From positions 620,001 to 684,000 of the forward strand of contig NZ_JASJOU010000002.1 of NCBI RefSeq assembly GCF_030068605.1: 64,000 bases of DNA, in the 5' to 3' direction. The notes below the pieces were generated by a model. The model saw nothing but the letters and a program-made list of their open reading frames with translations, had not been told where the DNA came from and ran no database searches. Numbering within the stretch: the stretch's first letter is position 1; each line of letters starts with the position of its first letter. Position numbers and translations under genes: made by a program. Source of the stretch: Xanthocytophaga agilis (GTDB taxonomy: Bacteria; Bacteroidota; Bacteroidia; Cytophagales; 172606-1). Positions 20,144 to 29,185 of this stretch are shown one piece after another.

Positions 20144-20975
20144 TATTGAATACTGTTTTTAAGATGAATAAAACAACATTCAAAAATAAAGAAGAGTCAA
20201 TTCTTCTATCGATTGAAAAAAGCTAAAATATTACCGTGTGATGTTGTTACTCTTTATTTATACAAAAAGGTTAAATACAAAAAATTCAGTAGACGGGTAA
20301 CAGCAATTTATTTATATTATAGTAAAAACAAATAACTAAAAAAGCTACCTTATCTCTATTTGAGGCAAACACTACTAAAACCAACTACATTAAAGCTCGT
20401 AAAAATCTAAAAAAAATCTACATAAAACACACTTCTATATATCAATACACACTAACTAAATTCACAAAAAAGCAGCATTAATACACAATAAAACAAATAT
20501 ATAAATAATAAAATTTCTATTAACACACATTATATATTATTAAACCAATACAATTGTCAAACTTTTTTTCTTCTACAGAGACCCTTTCTTTATTTTTACC
20601 ATTACAAAATTAAAAAACCAGCAAATAAGCTAATAACCAACATTTAATACATAAAAACTCTTCTTTCGGTTTCTAATCAGTAATACTATTTCTTAATAAA
20701 CCACCTCTTATTTAATACAAAACGACTAATCCATTAAAACAGTTAATGTAAGTTTCAAAAATATTTCTCATTTTTTACATGTTATATAATATGACATATA
20801 TTCAAACAAGCAATTCCTACCATTACTACTCATAAAATCTTAAAAACCAACACACGAAAATCATCGTACATGCAGGAATGTAAATACAAAAGTGCCCTGA
20901 TACATAGTCACGCTCGCCTGGTTGGGTTTGCATCATGACTATATTTCAGGGCACTTCCAAGCTATATATATTGAC
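20144..20975. other. Very AT-rich gene-free stretch
   Basis: These 832 bases are extremely AT-rich (many TATA, AAAA and TTAT runs, few G residues on the plus strand) and hold no coding frame I can support. The right end carries the terminator hairpin at 20890-20956. A regulatory or nucleoid-binding role is possible but unsupported. Confidence 0.5.
20890..20956 (-). terminator. Large terminator hairpin after the SHOCT-like gene
   Basis: AAGTGCCCTGA (20890-20900) pairs with TCAGGGCACTT (20946-20956). Inside it ATAGTCA (20904-20910) pairs with TGACTAT (20936-20942). On the minus strand the outer stem is followed by TTTTGTATTT. The 25-base apical loop is GC-rich, unlike its surroundings. Confidence 0.7.
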
Positions 20976-21530
20976 TTAGCTCTTTTTTACATCCTTTATC
21001 TTTTTCAGATCCTTAAGCCGCAATGTACCGCCCGGATGGGTAAAGCTAACACTTTGGCTACTATTATCTTGCGATTGCTGTACACCGGTTAGCTGATATC
21101 CTGTTGTATCATATTTTGCTTTTTTTCCATTGTCATCAATTTCAAGTACATTTTCAGAAGCATAGTAGGCATAGTGAAGGCCATTCTGACTCCCTTGAAA
21201 CGAAGCACTCCTGGTTGGGGTAGCTTTTGTTGTAGATTTATCAGCAGTAGCTCTGTGATGATCCGGTAGGATCTGAGTTTCAGCATGAGCATCTGAATTT
21301 CTTATCCACACAGCTAGTTCTGTACAAATCTGATTTACCTTATCTTTGAGACTAGAGTTAAACATATCTCCAATCATCACCATTCCGGATTGCCATTGCC
21401 CCATACCTCCCAGTTCCGGAATATTAAACTGTACCTGTGTTCCACCTGAAAGCCGTAAGCCATATAAGAGAACCTTAACCGTCTCTTCACTAACATGATA
21501 CTTAGCGGCAATTTCTTTGCTGTTGTCCAT
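20976..21530 (-). CDS. SHOCT-like family protein of unknown function
   Basis: This 184-residue protein begins KEIAAKYHVSEETVKVLLYGLRLSGG, a small helical unit. A segment with PELGGMGQWQSGMVMIGDMF (about 39-58) and ICTELAVWIRN follows. I recall this N-terminal block in a widespread family with a C-terminal SHOCT-type helix, here represented by the terminal GGTLRLKDLKKIKDVKK. The middle is Ser/Thr-rich and low in complexity. It is cytoplasmic, with no known function. It is transcribed alone with its own terminator. Confidence 0.6.
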   Translation of the reverse strand: MDNSKEIAAKYHVSEETVKVLLYGLRLSGGTQVQFNIPELGGMGQWQSGMVMIGDMFNSSLKDKVNQICTELAVWIRNSDAHAETQILPDHHRATADKSTTKATPTRSASFQGSQNGLHYAYYASENVLEIDDNGKKAKYDTTGYQLTGVQQSQDNSSQSVSFTHPGGTLRLKDLKKIKDVKKS

Positions 21531-21579
21531 AATTGTTTTTAGTTACCTGTGTTGTAAATGCATGCGTTATTTTACAGCA

Positions 21580-21612
21580 TACAATATACATTTATATATA
21601 TAAAATATTGTA
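21580..21612. promoter_or_regulatory. Inverted repeat in a promoter region
   Basis: TACAATAT (21580-21587) and ATATTGTA (21605-21612) form a perfect 8-base inverted repeat with a 17-base AT spacer, 50-80 bases upstream of the SHOCT-like gene start. It could be an operator or chance in AT-rich DNA. Confidence 0.3.
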
Positions 21613-21669
21613 CCTCAATGCAATCTATACAACACTTATACGTAATAGCTCTGTAAAAGATTAGTATCG

Positions 21670-22344
21670 CTACTTCATACCATACTTATGCCATAATTCA
21701 GGCATAGGAGCTTCCAGTATAATCTCCTCTTTCTGTACTGGATGGATAAATTTGGTATAACGGGAATGCAGAAAAATACTGCCGTCCGGGCTGCTACGTG
21801 CAAAACCATATTTAAGATCACCTACTATTGGGCATCCTATAGCTGATAGCTGTGCTCTGATCTGATGGTGCCGGCCTGTCATCAAATGAACTTCCAGCAA
21901 GCTGTATCTGTCCGAACGTTGAATCAACTTATACTGTAATTCTGCACGCAGACTACCCTTTACTTCCGTTTTATGTGCTTTTGATAAATTGCTTTTTTCA
22001 CTCCGGGTAATCCAGTGCACCAGCTTTCCTTCTGGTTCAGCAGGCATAGTACCAACTACCGCCCAGTATACCTTCTCAATATCCCGCTGTTTAAACAACT
22101 CATTCATACGCACCAGAGCTTTAGACGTTTTGGCAAATATCACCAGTCCACTTACCGGCCTGTCTAGTCGATGCACCACACCTAGAAATACTTCTCCTGA
22201 CTTAGTATATTTTTCTTTGATGTATTGTTTGATCAGTTGCTCCAATGCAGGATCTCCATTCTTATCAGGCTGCACTAACACACCAGAAGCTTTATTTACG
22301 ACAATCAGGTGATTGTCTTCGTAGATAACAGTAAAAGGAATCAC
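21670..22344 (-). CDS. RluA-family pseudouridine synthase
   Basis: This 224-residue protein has the catalytic segment VHRLDRPVSGLVIFAKTS with Asp61, then MTGRHHQIRAQLSAIGCPI and a LHSRYTKFIHPVQ end, all typical of the RluA/RluC/RluD family. There is no S4 RNA-binding domain at the N-terminus. The target uridine in rRNA or tRNA cannot be assigned. It lies 32 bases after the stop of a tandem-paralogue gene and probably shares its transcript. Confidence 0.88.
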   Translation of the reverse strand: MIPFTVIYEDNHLIVVNKASGVLVQPDKNGDPALEQLIKQYIKEKYTKSGEVFLGVVHRLDRPVSGLVIFAKTSKALVRMNELFKQRDIEKVYWAVVGTMPAEPEGKLVHWITRSEKSNLSKAHKTEVKGSLRAELQYKLIQRSDRYSLLEVHLMTGRHHQIRAQLSAIGCPIVGDLKYGFARSSPDGSIFLHSRYTKFIHPVQKEEIILEAPMPELWHKYGMK

Positions 22345-22376
22345 AACAAAAATTCAGTATAGGTACAGAGAATATT

Positions 22377-23030
22377 TTATGATAAAGTTCTTCCGGGAAC
22401 CCGATAGTCTAGTAAATCTACTCCATATACCAAACCCAGCGAATGTCTATCTACCAATGTTAAAAATCTATCAAATTTATAATCATATAAATCCGGAAAC
22501 TCTTCTTTGTAACGATCTGCCAGCCGGATACTTTTCGCATCCAGCAATAACAATTTTACATCTTCATTAGGAACCCAGTTAACAATCCCCATTGAATAAC
22601 AAGAAAAGATCGTTGCTCTTTCAATTGTGGTAAAAATATCCTTAGCAACAGAGTTGGCAGGCGTATTAGCATACATGAGCGCAATACCACTCTTCCCAAA
22701 AGTAAATTCTGGCTCATAGAAAGCACACTCTTGGAAGATAATAAATTGAAACAAACTGGACCATTCTTCTATCCAGCCACGCTCATCACGAAAAGTAAAT
22801 ACATCTGCAGAGTAGGCATTGTAGCCCGGATACGATTTAAATTCAGTATCAAACTGACTGGCAATAGACGCAATCAAATCTAGTGTCAGCTCAGTCTTCT
22901 CATTGATACAAGTTCGTTTATATCCCTCGAACAAATCTGGCCGATCAGTCAGTCCCTTTTTGAGTGAAGGAACAATCTCCCTATAAAACTTATCACTATC
23001 AAACGGATGAAGTGTATAAAAAAGTCCCAT
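22377..23030 (-). CDS. Uncharacterised protein, paralogue 2 of a tandem pair
   Basis: This 217-residue protein is clearly homologous end to end to the upstream gene product. Shared blocks are VPSLKKGLTDRPDLF, DTEFKSYPGYNAYSADVF, EEWSSLFQFIIFQECAFYEPEF, GIVNWVPNEDVKLLL and HSLGLVYGVDLLDY. It has no signal peptide or membrane segment. The family is unknown to me. The conserved acidic and aromatic residues (ECA.Y.PE and PNEDVKLLL) suggest an enzyme-like or binding fold, but no catalytic motif is clear. It lies 54 bases after the paralogue and 32 before the RluA-like gene. Confidence 0.7.
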   Translation of the reverse strand: MGLFYTLHPFDSDKFYREIVPSLKKGLTDRPDLFEGYKRTCINEKTELTLDLIASIASQFDTEFKSYPGYNAYSADVFTFRDERGWIEEWSSLFQFIIFQECAFYEPEFTFGKSGIALMYANTPANSVAKDIFTTIERATIFSCYSMGIVNWVPNEDVKLLLLDAKSIRLADRYKEEFPDLYDYKFDRFLTLVDRHSLGLVYGVDLLDYRVPGRTLS

Positions 23031-23084
23031 TTATATTTTTATTGATTCGTATATCTTAGAAACCGTTTGAGTCAATCATATTAA

Positions 23085-23741
23085 TCAGTTTAATTGCCTT
23101 TCAAAGATTGTATATTCTTTCAGATCAGCCCCATACAGCAATCCCAGAGAATGTTTATCTGCCAATAGCAACAGATTATAAAAGTCTTCGTCATACAGTT
23201 TATGCTCTGAGTCGTCTCCAGGGTTGTTTCTACGTTTTAGATTATCAAAATCTATCAGTAGCAACTTCACATCTTCATTGGTAATCCAGTTAACAATACC
23301 TATAGTATAGTACGTATGAATGGTTTCATTGGCGATATCCCCTAGTATACTGTATGCTACGGAACCTTGTGATGTATCAGTAAAGCGTGAGTTTATGCCA
23401 AACTTGCCACAATACAGTTCGGGCTTATAATAAGCACATTCATGAAAGACAACAAGCTCAAATAAGGCAGACCATTCATAATACCAGGGATTTTCTTTTT
23501 CAAAAGCAGACAGGTCGTTTGAAAAAGGATCATACCCTGGATACGATTTAAACTCAGTGTCAAGACTTGAGGCTACGGACGCAATAATTTCAGTAGTCAG
23601 ATTAGTATGATGATCAAGCCGTGTCTGTTTATATAGATCAAACAAATCTGGCCGATCTGCAAGACCTCGTTTCAAAGAAGGCACTACAGTTTCAGTAAAT
23701 TTCTCTTCATCAAAAAGATACAAAGAGTACCAGGTTCCCAT
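23085..23741 (-). CDS. Uncharacterised protein, paralogue 1 of a tandem pair
   Basis: I choose the ATG at 23741 (MGTWYSLYLFDEEKF) because it aligns with the paralogue's MGLFYTLHPFDSDKF start; the frame stays open 26 codons further up. The 218-residue product shares blocks VPSLKRGLADRPDLF, TEFKSYPGYDPFSNDL, YEWSALFELVVFHECAYYKPEL and GIVNWITNEDVKLLL with its neighbour. It comes from a local duplication. Function unknown. It is first in a probable three-gene unit with the paralogue and the RluA-like synthase. Confidence 0.7.
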   Translation of the reverse strand: MGTWYSLYLFDEEKFTETVVPSLKRGLADRPDLFDLYKQTRLDHHTNLTTEIIASVASSLDTEFKSYPGYDPFSNDLSAFEKENPWYYEWSALFELVVFHECAYYKPELYCGKFGINSRFTDTSQGSVAYSILGDIANETIHTYYTIGIVNWITNEDVKLLLIDFDNLKRRNNPGDDSEHKLYDEDFYNLLLLADKHSLGLLYGADLKEYTIFERQLN

Positions 23742-23809
23742 GTTAGGTATTGAAGGATTTGTGGTTGAAAAACATTCGATACAAAGACATATACTTATAC
23801 TAAAATAAC

Positions 23810-23844
23810 AAAGCCTCACGGATTCTGTGAATCTGTGAGGCTTT
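23810..23844 (-). terminator. Terminator of kdnA
   Basis: AAAGCCTCAC (23810-23819) pairs with GTGAGGCTTT (23835-23844) and continues inward as GATTC with GAATC around a TGT loop, with one mismatch. It begins 19 bases past the kdnA stop. Confidence 0.85.
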
Positions 23845-23862
23845 CGATTATTCAGATTATAC

Positions 23863-25083
23863 TTAAGCTGTTACAGACAATTTTTTAGCAACAGCTTCAA
23901 ATGCGTTGGAAAGCTTCTGACAACGTTCAGTTAGTTGTTCGTCAGTCCAGCCCACCTTTACCTGCAAGGAGATCAAACGGCTGATCAGATTGTCAGTTTT
24001 AGGGATATAGCTACGGATTTTAGACCAATCCTGTGGCTTCTCCTGATGGTGGATAGGCATAGGGTTTACACTGGTCAGACTGATCAGGTGATCCCAGTTT
24101 TTGATGTAGTGATAGTTATTGTCAAACCAGTAAGCATAGCTATCCAGGTTTTGTGCTTTAAATTCCTCTACAGCCAGACGGGCAGCAGCTTCATCTGGCA
24201 TAAAGAAGGACAGGAAGGTAGCAGAATCACCTGCTTCGTCTGTCATCTCACGGAACTGGATGAACGGAAATTTGCTCAGTGTATTAACCAGGGTTGCTTT
24301 GTTTTTACGCTGGATTTCGATGAACTGTTTGATCTTACGCATCTGAGCTAGACCTACAGCGGCATTAAACTCACCAATACGGAAGTTGATACCCAGTGCA
24401 GGGTGTTTTTCCATACCCCGGTTGTTTCCTATATGGTCGTGTCCGTGATCAGAGAATACGTCTGCGTTTTTATACAGTTGTTCGTCGTTGGTAACCAATA
24501 CACCACCTTCACCACAGGTAGTGATCTTGAAGAAGTCAAAAGAGTAACAACCCATACGTCCCCACAATCCTGCTGATTTACCTTTATAGCTTGCACCCAA
24601 TGCCTGCGCTGTATCTTCAATCAGCATGACATTGTTATCCTGACACACTTTCACGATCTCATCCATTTTGGCCATAGCACCACACATTTGTACCAATAGC
24701 ACAGCTTTGGTCTTAGGTGTAATGCAGGCTTTAATACCTTCTGGTGAAAGGTTTAAGGTTTCGTCAATCTCAGCAAATACAGGGATAGCACCTAACCACA
24801 ACACAGCTTCAACAGTAGCAATAAAGGTGAAAGGAGGCACAATTACTTCATCATTATAACCCACTCCGCATGCAGCCAGTGCACATACAACGGCAGCACT
24901 TCCATTACTTACAGCATGTGCATATTTTGCTCCCACAAAATCAGCCACTGACTTTTCAAAATCACGGGCTTTCCAGTGTCCTTTACGCTCTGCATCATGG
25001 TTGTAGCGAAACATTACACCAGTTTCCAGTACATCCATTACTTCGCGGCGTTCTTCTTCGCCAAAAAACTCTATTCCAGGCAT
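23863..25083 (-). CDS. kdnA: 8-amino-3,8-dideoxy-manno-octulosonate aminotransferase
   Basis: This 406-residue protein is a DegT/DnrJ-family PLP aminotransferase. Asp157 in IEDTAQALG binds the pyridine nitrogen, and Lys186 in FFKITTCGEGG is the Schiff-base lysine. I recognise close likeness to Shewanella KdnA: the MPGIEFFG start, FRYNHD, EVIVPPFTFIATVEA, FSDHGHDHIGNNRG and GINFRIGEFNAAVGLAQ. It transfers an amino group to 8-oxo-Kdo to give Kdo8N, an inner-core lipopolysaccharide sugar that lowers negative charge. Its partner kdnB lies about 9 kb away. It has its own promoter and terminator. Confidence 0.87.
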   Translation of the reverse strand: MPGIEFFGEEERREVMDVLETGVMFRYNHDAERKGHWKARDFEKSVADFVGAKYAHAVSNGSAAVVCALAACGVGYNDEVIVPPFTFIATVEAVLWLGAIPVFAEIDETLNLSPEGIKACITPKTKAVLLVQMCGAMAKMDEIVKVCQDNNVMLIEDTAQALGASYKGKSAGLWGRMGCYSFDFFKITTCGEGGVLVTNDEQLYKNADVFSDHGHDHIGNNRGMEKHPALGINFRIGEFNAAVGLAQMRKIKQFIEIQRKNKATLVNTLSKFPFIQFREMTDEAGDSATFLSFFMPDEAAARLAVEEFKAQNLDSYAYWFDNNYHYIKNWDHLISLTSVNPMPIHHQEKPQDWSKIRSYIPKTDNLISRLISLQVKVGWTDEQLTERCQKLSNAFEAVAKKLSVTA

Positions 25084-25442
25084 AATAAAATCAGTTTTAA
25101 AGTTCTTAGTTCACAGTTAAGAGGTTGTCTTAGCTATTTTATAAAGACTACAAAATATGGTTATTGAGTCTCTTTTAAAAAATAAGTCAGACATCCTTTA
25201 GGGGTACAAAGGAACGACTTAACCCAGAGAAAAACAAAAATGCAGCCAGTACATGTCGGTTATTCTATTATTGCATGGTAAAACGCCTTTTCAACAGCTT
25301 GTCACACACAACACTAAAACACTGATAATCAGCCACTACCACACTTCTGATTATACCAAAAACCTATTGCTAGCCAACGTAATTTTTTGTATATTTAAGG
25401 TAACAAAACTATGTAATAAACCATTTTACACGTCTTATCTAT
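25084..25442. other. Divergent intergenic region
   Basis: These 359 bases separate the minus-strand kdnA and the plus-strand coiled-coil gene. The kdnA promoter lies at 25207-25238. Nothing else is identified. Confidence 0.5.
25207..25238 (-). promoter_or_regulatory. Promoter of kdnA, near-consensus
   Basis: On the minus strand, TTTG (25238-25235), a 20-base spacer, then TTCCTTTG (25214-25207). One base differs from TTTG-N19-21-TAnnTTTG. The leader to the start is about 120 bases. Confidence 0.6.
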
Positions 25443-26195
25443 ATGCCTCGTTATCACAGCAATACAATAGCCATTCGCAAATACAGATCTGAGTATTATC
25501 GTTTGAGAAAGCAGGAAGCCCGTATGAATCATGAACTGTTTCGTATGAAAAACCGCATCAAGCACTTAGCGGAAGATGAGAAGCAATCCATTGCCAACCA
25601 TACTCTTCTCACAAAGTTGTTAGCTCATGCCGAACAACAAAAGGCGGAACTGGAAGCTCAACCTGCCTCCAAAGAACGTGATAAGCAACTCAAGAAAGCG
25701 GAAAAAGACTTGAAGGATGTTCGTGTCAAATACAAACGCACTGATCTTCATCTGGCTGTGATTGACCAGAAGAAAGACAAGGATAATGCAGCTAAATATA
25801 TCCTCAAAGAAGCCAAACGCGATGATGTGACAATCCGTATTGAGGCAGCCTATGAGGCATGGCAAAAATTTGAGCAGCTCGAACAACAGGAAAATGCTGA
25901 TTTTGAAGCGTATGTATTGCAGCAACAAGCACAAGTGACTATGGAGGTGAAATCTTTGACTCAGGAAGTACCTTATTTACCGAAAACTCCTCTATCTGAA
26001 GTTCAGACATCTGCCCGGTTTATAGCATATGTTTATCCAGCTAAAACACAGCGGTTAGTAGCTGAACATTATCAAACCTGTGCCTATCAACACCATAAAC
26101 AGGAACAAATCTGTGATTCTTTTGTAATGACTCCAAACTCAGGGGAGGTTATACAAAAAGGAAATACACTAATTCCTAACAATTCCTTTACATAG
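25443..26195 (+). CDS. Coiled-coil protein of unknown function
   Basis: This 250-residue protein is charged and helical from about 12 to 165 (Lys/Glu/Gln-rich heptads around MNHELFRMKNRIKHLAEDEK and QLKKAEKDLKDVRVKYKR), then less ordered with an Ala/Tyr/His-rich tail. It has no signal peptide or membrane segment. I recognise no family. Base composition resembles its neighbours. The next gene follows at 26306. Confidence 0.65.
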   Translation: MPRYHSNTIAIRKYRSEYYRLRKQEARMNHELFRMKNRIKHLAEDEKQSIANHTLLTKLLAHAEQQKAELEAQPASKERDKQLKKAEKDLKDVRVKYKRTDLHLAVIDQKKDKDNAAKYILKEAKRDDVTIRIEAAYEAWQKFEQLEQQENADFEAYVLQQQAQVTMEVKSLTQEVPYLPKTPLSEVQTSARFIAYVYPAKTQRLVAEHYQTCAYQHHKQEQICDSFVMTPNSGEVIQKGNTLIPNNSFT

Positions 26196-26305
26196 CGGTC
26201 TTCAGATAATCAATCTGTTCTGAAATACTTTCTTGTTCCCGGCAAATACCTATTTATCGGGTGGTTATCTTATTTTATATTAGCCAGGAAAATAAGAAAC
26301 TACCT

Positions 26306-27940
26306 ATGCGATTTATTACCTGCCTAACCCTGTTTATTTTTCTAAGTACACCTCTATCTGCTCAGCAATGGAATAAAGCTGAGACCTATCAGTTATTAAA
26401 TCAATTGCACCAATCAGAAGTGATCTCTAAGGAAGGTATAGATTATTTTTACAAGTCTTTTTCTGGAGAGAATGATTTACAAAAAGCGTATCTGGAAGTA
26501 TACAAACCCAAAATGTATTTTAGTTTTGAAGGTGATTCTATTAAACAAGATACTATATTTAAGCTTTCTTCTACAGACCTGCTCTTCCATTTTGGCTTTA
26601 TTACAACGATAATAAATCCCCAAAAAGATGATTTCAATCTGGTAAATGGGAAGAAAACAGAAATTGAACGATTTATACGAAAGTGTAAAAATCTGGTTGG
26701 CCCTGTCTGGCATAATTCATTGTTTCCTCAAAATACTCCCGCTCCAATTGATAAAGATCTGTCAATTAAACAACTAAGATTCAGCGCACATGCATTAAAT
26801 GACACCCTGTACAAATGCCATATCTTTGATCAAAAGGTCTATCAGGATGTCAAATCATGGATCGAAACCAACGAATTTATAGATCGTAGCACTATTTTTA
26901 ACTCTTTGTTTGTTAAAGCAGCCATGCAAAACAGTTTCTATGAAGACTATGAACAAAGTAAACAAGAACAACTTGCCTATATGGATACACTACAGATGGC
27001 AGGTATCCTTTCTGAATCAGGTCTGCAAACGTTGAAGCAATCCTATAAGCCCTATACACTATTGGGACCTTCTGAAATTTTAACTCATTGTAAGCGAGCA
27101 TTTGTACTGGACTTTAAGACTCTACCAAAGGATAACTTACGGGCACTTCTACAAGTGTATACTATGATTCGAGAATCTCTGTTACCAGAGTTTGGCTTTA
27201 CCTATCAGAAAACCTTTGATGAAACGTTTAAGGATGAAGAATATGGTGGAGACTATACCCAAACATTCCTCGACTTTACTGTCAATAAAACATCTTATCA
27301 ACAAAGGCTATCTTTCACACCTAGGATGGCTTTGAATCGATCTGTTGACTATATTGTAATGGATTGGTTACAAAGTGGTAGCTTTCAAATTGTAAATGAC
27401 TTTTTGAAAGACCAGATTAGCTCGTTGAGATTATTTGTCATTGATGACAAAGACCGACTGCAACTAAAGATTGGTACCCGCATTGGTTTTATACTTATGG
27501 ATAGTATTCAGGTTCGTGCTTTTGACAAGGCATTTCCCATGAGTATCGGGCTTCCAATAGACCATGCGTTATCTGCAATTTTTGATAATACATACAACCG
27601 AACAGGTCTCACCAAAATGATTCATGAATATGAATCGATTGGTATTATTCCAACATATACTAAAGATTCGTTAGCTATTTTATTAACTAAAATGGTTCGG
27701 GATAATGTGAGTACCAAAGAAGATATACTTACCTATCTGCCCAACATAGTAGCACATACAGATTATCATGAATTCATTTATGATGGAATGGAAGAAGAAC
27801 CTAAAAATGTATATCAAAAATTCCTACACCATTTACAGCATATCTCTCAAAATAGCTTTACCCCTACAAACATTGTTGAAAAGCAGACAAAAAAAGGAAG
27901 AAATAAAATCTCTTATGAATACGGATTTAATCTAACGTGA
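26306..27940 (+). pseudogene. Exported protein gene, 5' part interrupted by an IS982 element
   Basis: The start is taken as the ATG at 26306, giving a signal peptide MRFITCLTLFIFLSTPLSAQ. The frame runs 543 original codons to 27934 and then into the IS, where it stops at 27938-27940. Deleting the element and one target copy joins it in frame to 28964-29185, for an original protein of about 616 residues. Three units share a helix-turn pattern: QLHQSEVISKEGIDYF, QMAGILSESGLQTL and ESIGIIPTYTKDSL. This suggests internal repeats. Family unknown. The element has displaced the last 73 residues, so function may be lost or altered. Confidence 0.75.
27928..27934. repeat. Target-site duplication, left copy
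   Basis: TAATCTA directly precedes the left inverted repeat and is repeated exactly at 28957-28963 after the right one. The exact duplication length is ambiguous by a few bases because the sequence overlaps the ends of the inverted repeats. Confidence 0.75.
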
Positions 27941-28956
27941 GTTCTGGATTAGGGAAAAGCTAAAGGATTGAAAAATAGCTAGTTTTGCATTGTCTAGATG
28001 TAAAACCTAACTAACTCAATCCTTTATGCAAGCCCAAATTAGTGAAAATAAACTAATCGAACTCTTTATTGAGGTGGATGATTTAGCTATTGCTTTCCAA
28101 TCCTATCAAAATAACCATCAGGTAGGTAAAATGCGTAAACCTACTCGCACTCCGGCTTTGACTCGATCGGAAATTTGTACCATTCTGGTCGCTTATTATC
28201 TATCCGGGTATAAATGTTTTGAGTATTTTTATCGCCATCAGATTTTATCACAGTATCGTTCTTATTTTCCTAAGGCACCTTCCTATTCCCGTTTTGTAGC
28301 CTTGATTGAGCGTGCCTACCCTTTAGTATATGTGTGGTCATTACATACCTGTCTGAAAGCTAGCCGAAGTGGTTTGTACTTTATTGATTCGAAGAGAATC
28401 CCTGTTTGTCACATTAAACGTCAACATTCTCATAAAGTCTTTGCCCATACAGCTCGAAAAGGGAAATCCTCGTTAGGCTGGTTTTACGGATTTAAGTTAC
28501 ATTTAGTCATTAATGCCTATGGACAGATTGTCAATTATAGCTTTACTACAGGCAATGTGGCTGATAACAATGGGCAACTGCTGCAAAAATTGTTAAAGGG
28601 CCTAGAAGGTCTTTGTGTAGGGGACAAAGGCTATCACACCCGTTTATTTGACTATTTTTACAGTCAAGGATTACAACTACTGGTCAAACCAAAGAAGAAA
28701 TCCATACCAAAGGCTATCTCATTGTTGGCTCATCAGCTCTATCTGAAAAAGAGAGCTTTAATCGAGTCTGTCAATGAGTTGTTAATCTCTATTTGTAATG
28801 TAGAACATACCCGTCATCGGAAGGTGGAAAATGCCTTCATCAATATGATGGCTTCTTTGATTGCCTATCAATCATTAGAACAGAAACCTTGTATTTTTGT
28901 CGCTAACACACAACACCCATACGCAATGGCTGCTTAAACTAATCCAGAATTCACGT
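27935..28956 (+). mobile_element. IS982-family insertion sequence, 1022 bp, intact
   Basis: The terminal inverted repeats are ACGTGAGTTCTGGATTAG (27935-27952) and its near-complement at 28939-28956, matching at 17 of 18 positions. They bound a single full-length transposase gene. Ends beginning AC, a length near 1 kb and a short variable target duplication fit the IS982 family. Perfect duplication and frame restoration indicate recent insertion. Confidence 0.9.
28026..28937 (+). CDS. IS982-family DDE transposase
   Basis: This 303-residue protein carries an RNase H-like DDE catalytic core: Asp121 in FIDSKRIPVCH, Asp200 in VGDKGYH and Glu247 in ALIESVNELL. Other family signatures are GKSSLGWFYGFKLHL and VEHTRHRKVENAF. 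There is no frameshift, so the enzyme appears functional. It lies alone within the element, 74 bases from the left inverted repeat. It catalyses cut-and-paste or copy-type transposition of the element. Confidence 0.92.
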   Translation: MQAQISENKLIELFIEVDDLAIAFQSYQNNHQVGKMRKPTRTPALTRSEICTILVAYYLSGYKCFEYFYRHQILSQYRSYFPKAPSYSRFVALIERAYPLVYVWSLHTCLKASRSGLYFIDSKRIPVCHIKRQHSHKVFAHTARKGKSSLGWFYGFKLHLVINAYGQIVNYSFTTGNVADNNGQLLQKLLKGLEGLCVGDKGYHTRLFDYFYSQGLQLLVKPKKKSIPKAISLLAHQLYLKKRALIESVNELLISICNVEHTRHRKVENAFINMMASLIAYQSLEQKPCIFVANTQHPYAMAA

Positions 28957-28963
28957 TAATCTA
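28957..28963. repeat. Target-site duplication, right copy
   Basis: TAATCTA immediately follows the right inverted repeat and equals the left copy at 27928-27934. Confidence 0.75.
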
Positions 28964-29185
28964 AATGGCAAAACCTATACTCAAAAAATGAGTGATATCT
29001 ATTCCTTCCTCTGGGAAGGAGAATTTATTCAGTTAGTCAATCAGGCATTAAAAGATGCAAAAGGCTCTTTTTATTCAATAGGCTATTCTTCCAACAAAAA
29101 TTTCATCTTTTTAACACCTGAGCAATATCAGTATTTAAAAACAGCTCAACCTGAACTCTTTCCAGAGCATTATCAAAAAGACTAA
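28964..29185 (+). pseudogene. 3' remnant of the IS-interrupted exported protein gene
   Basis: This stretch encodes 73 residues and a stop in the frame that continues from 27934 once the element is removed: FNL then NGKTYTQKMSDIYSFLWEGE. An internal ATG at 28988 (MSDIYSFLWEG) could allow independent translation, but no good ribosome-binding site is apparent. The sequence contains a SFYSIGYSSNKNFIFLTP segment. Family unknown. Confidence 0.7.
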
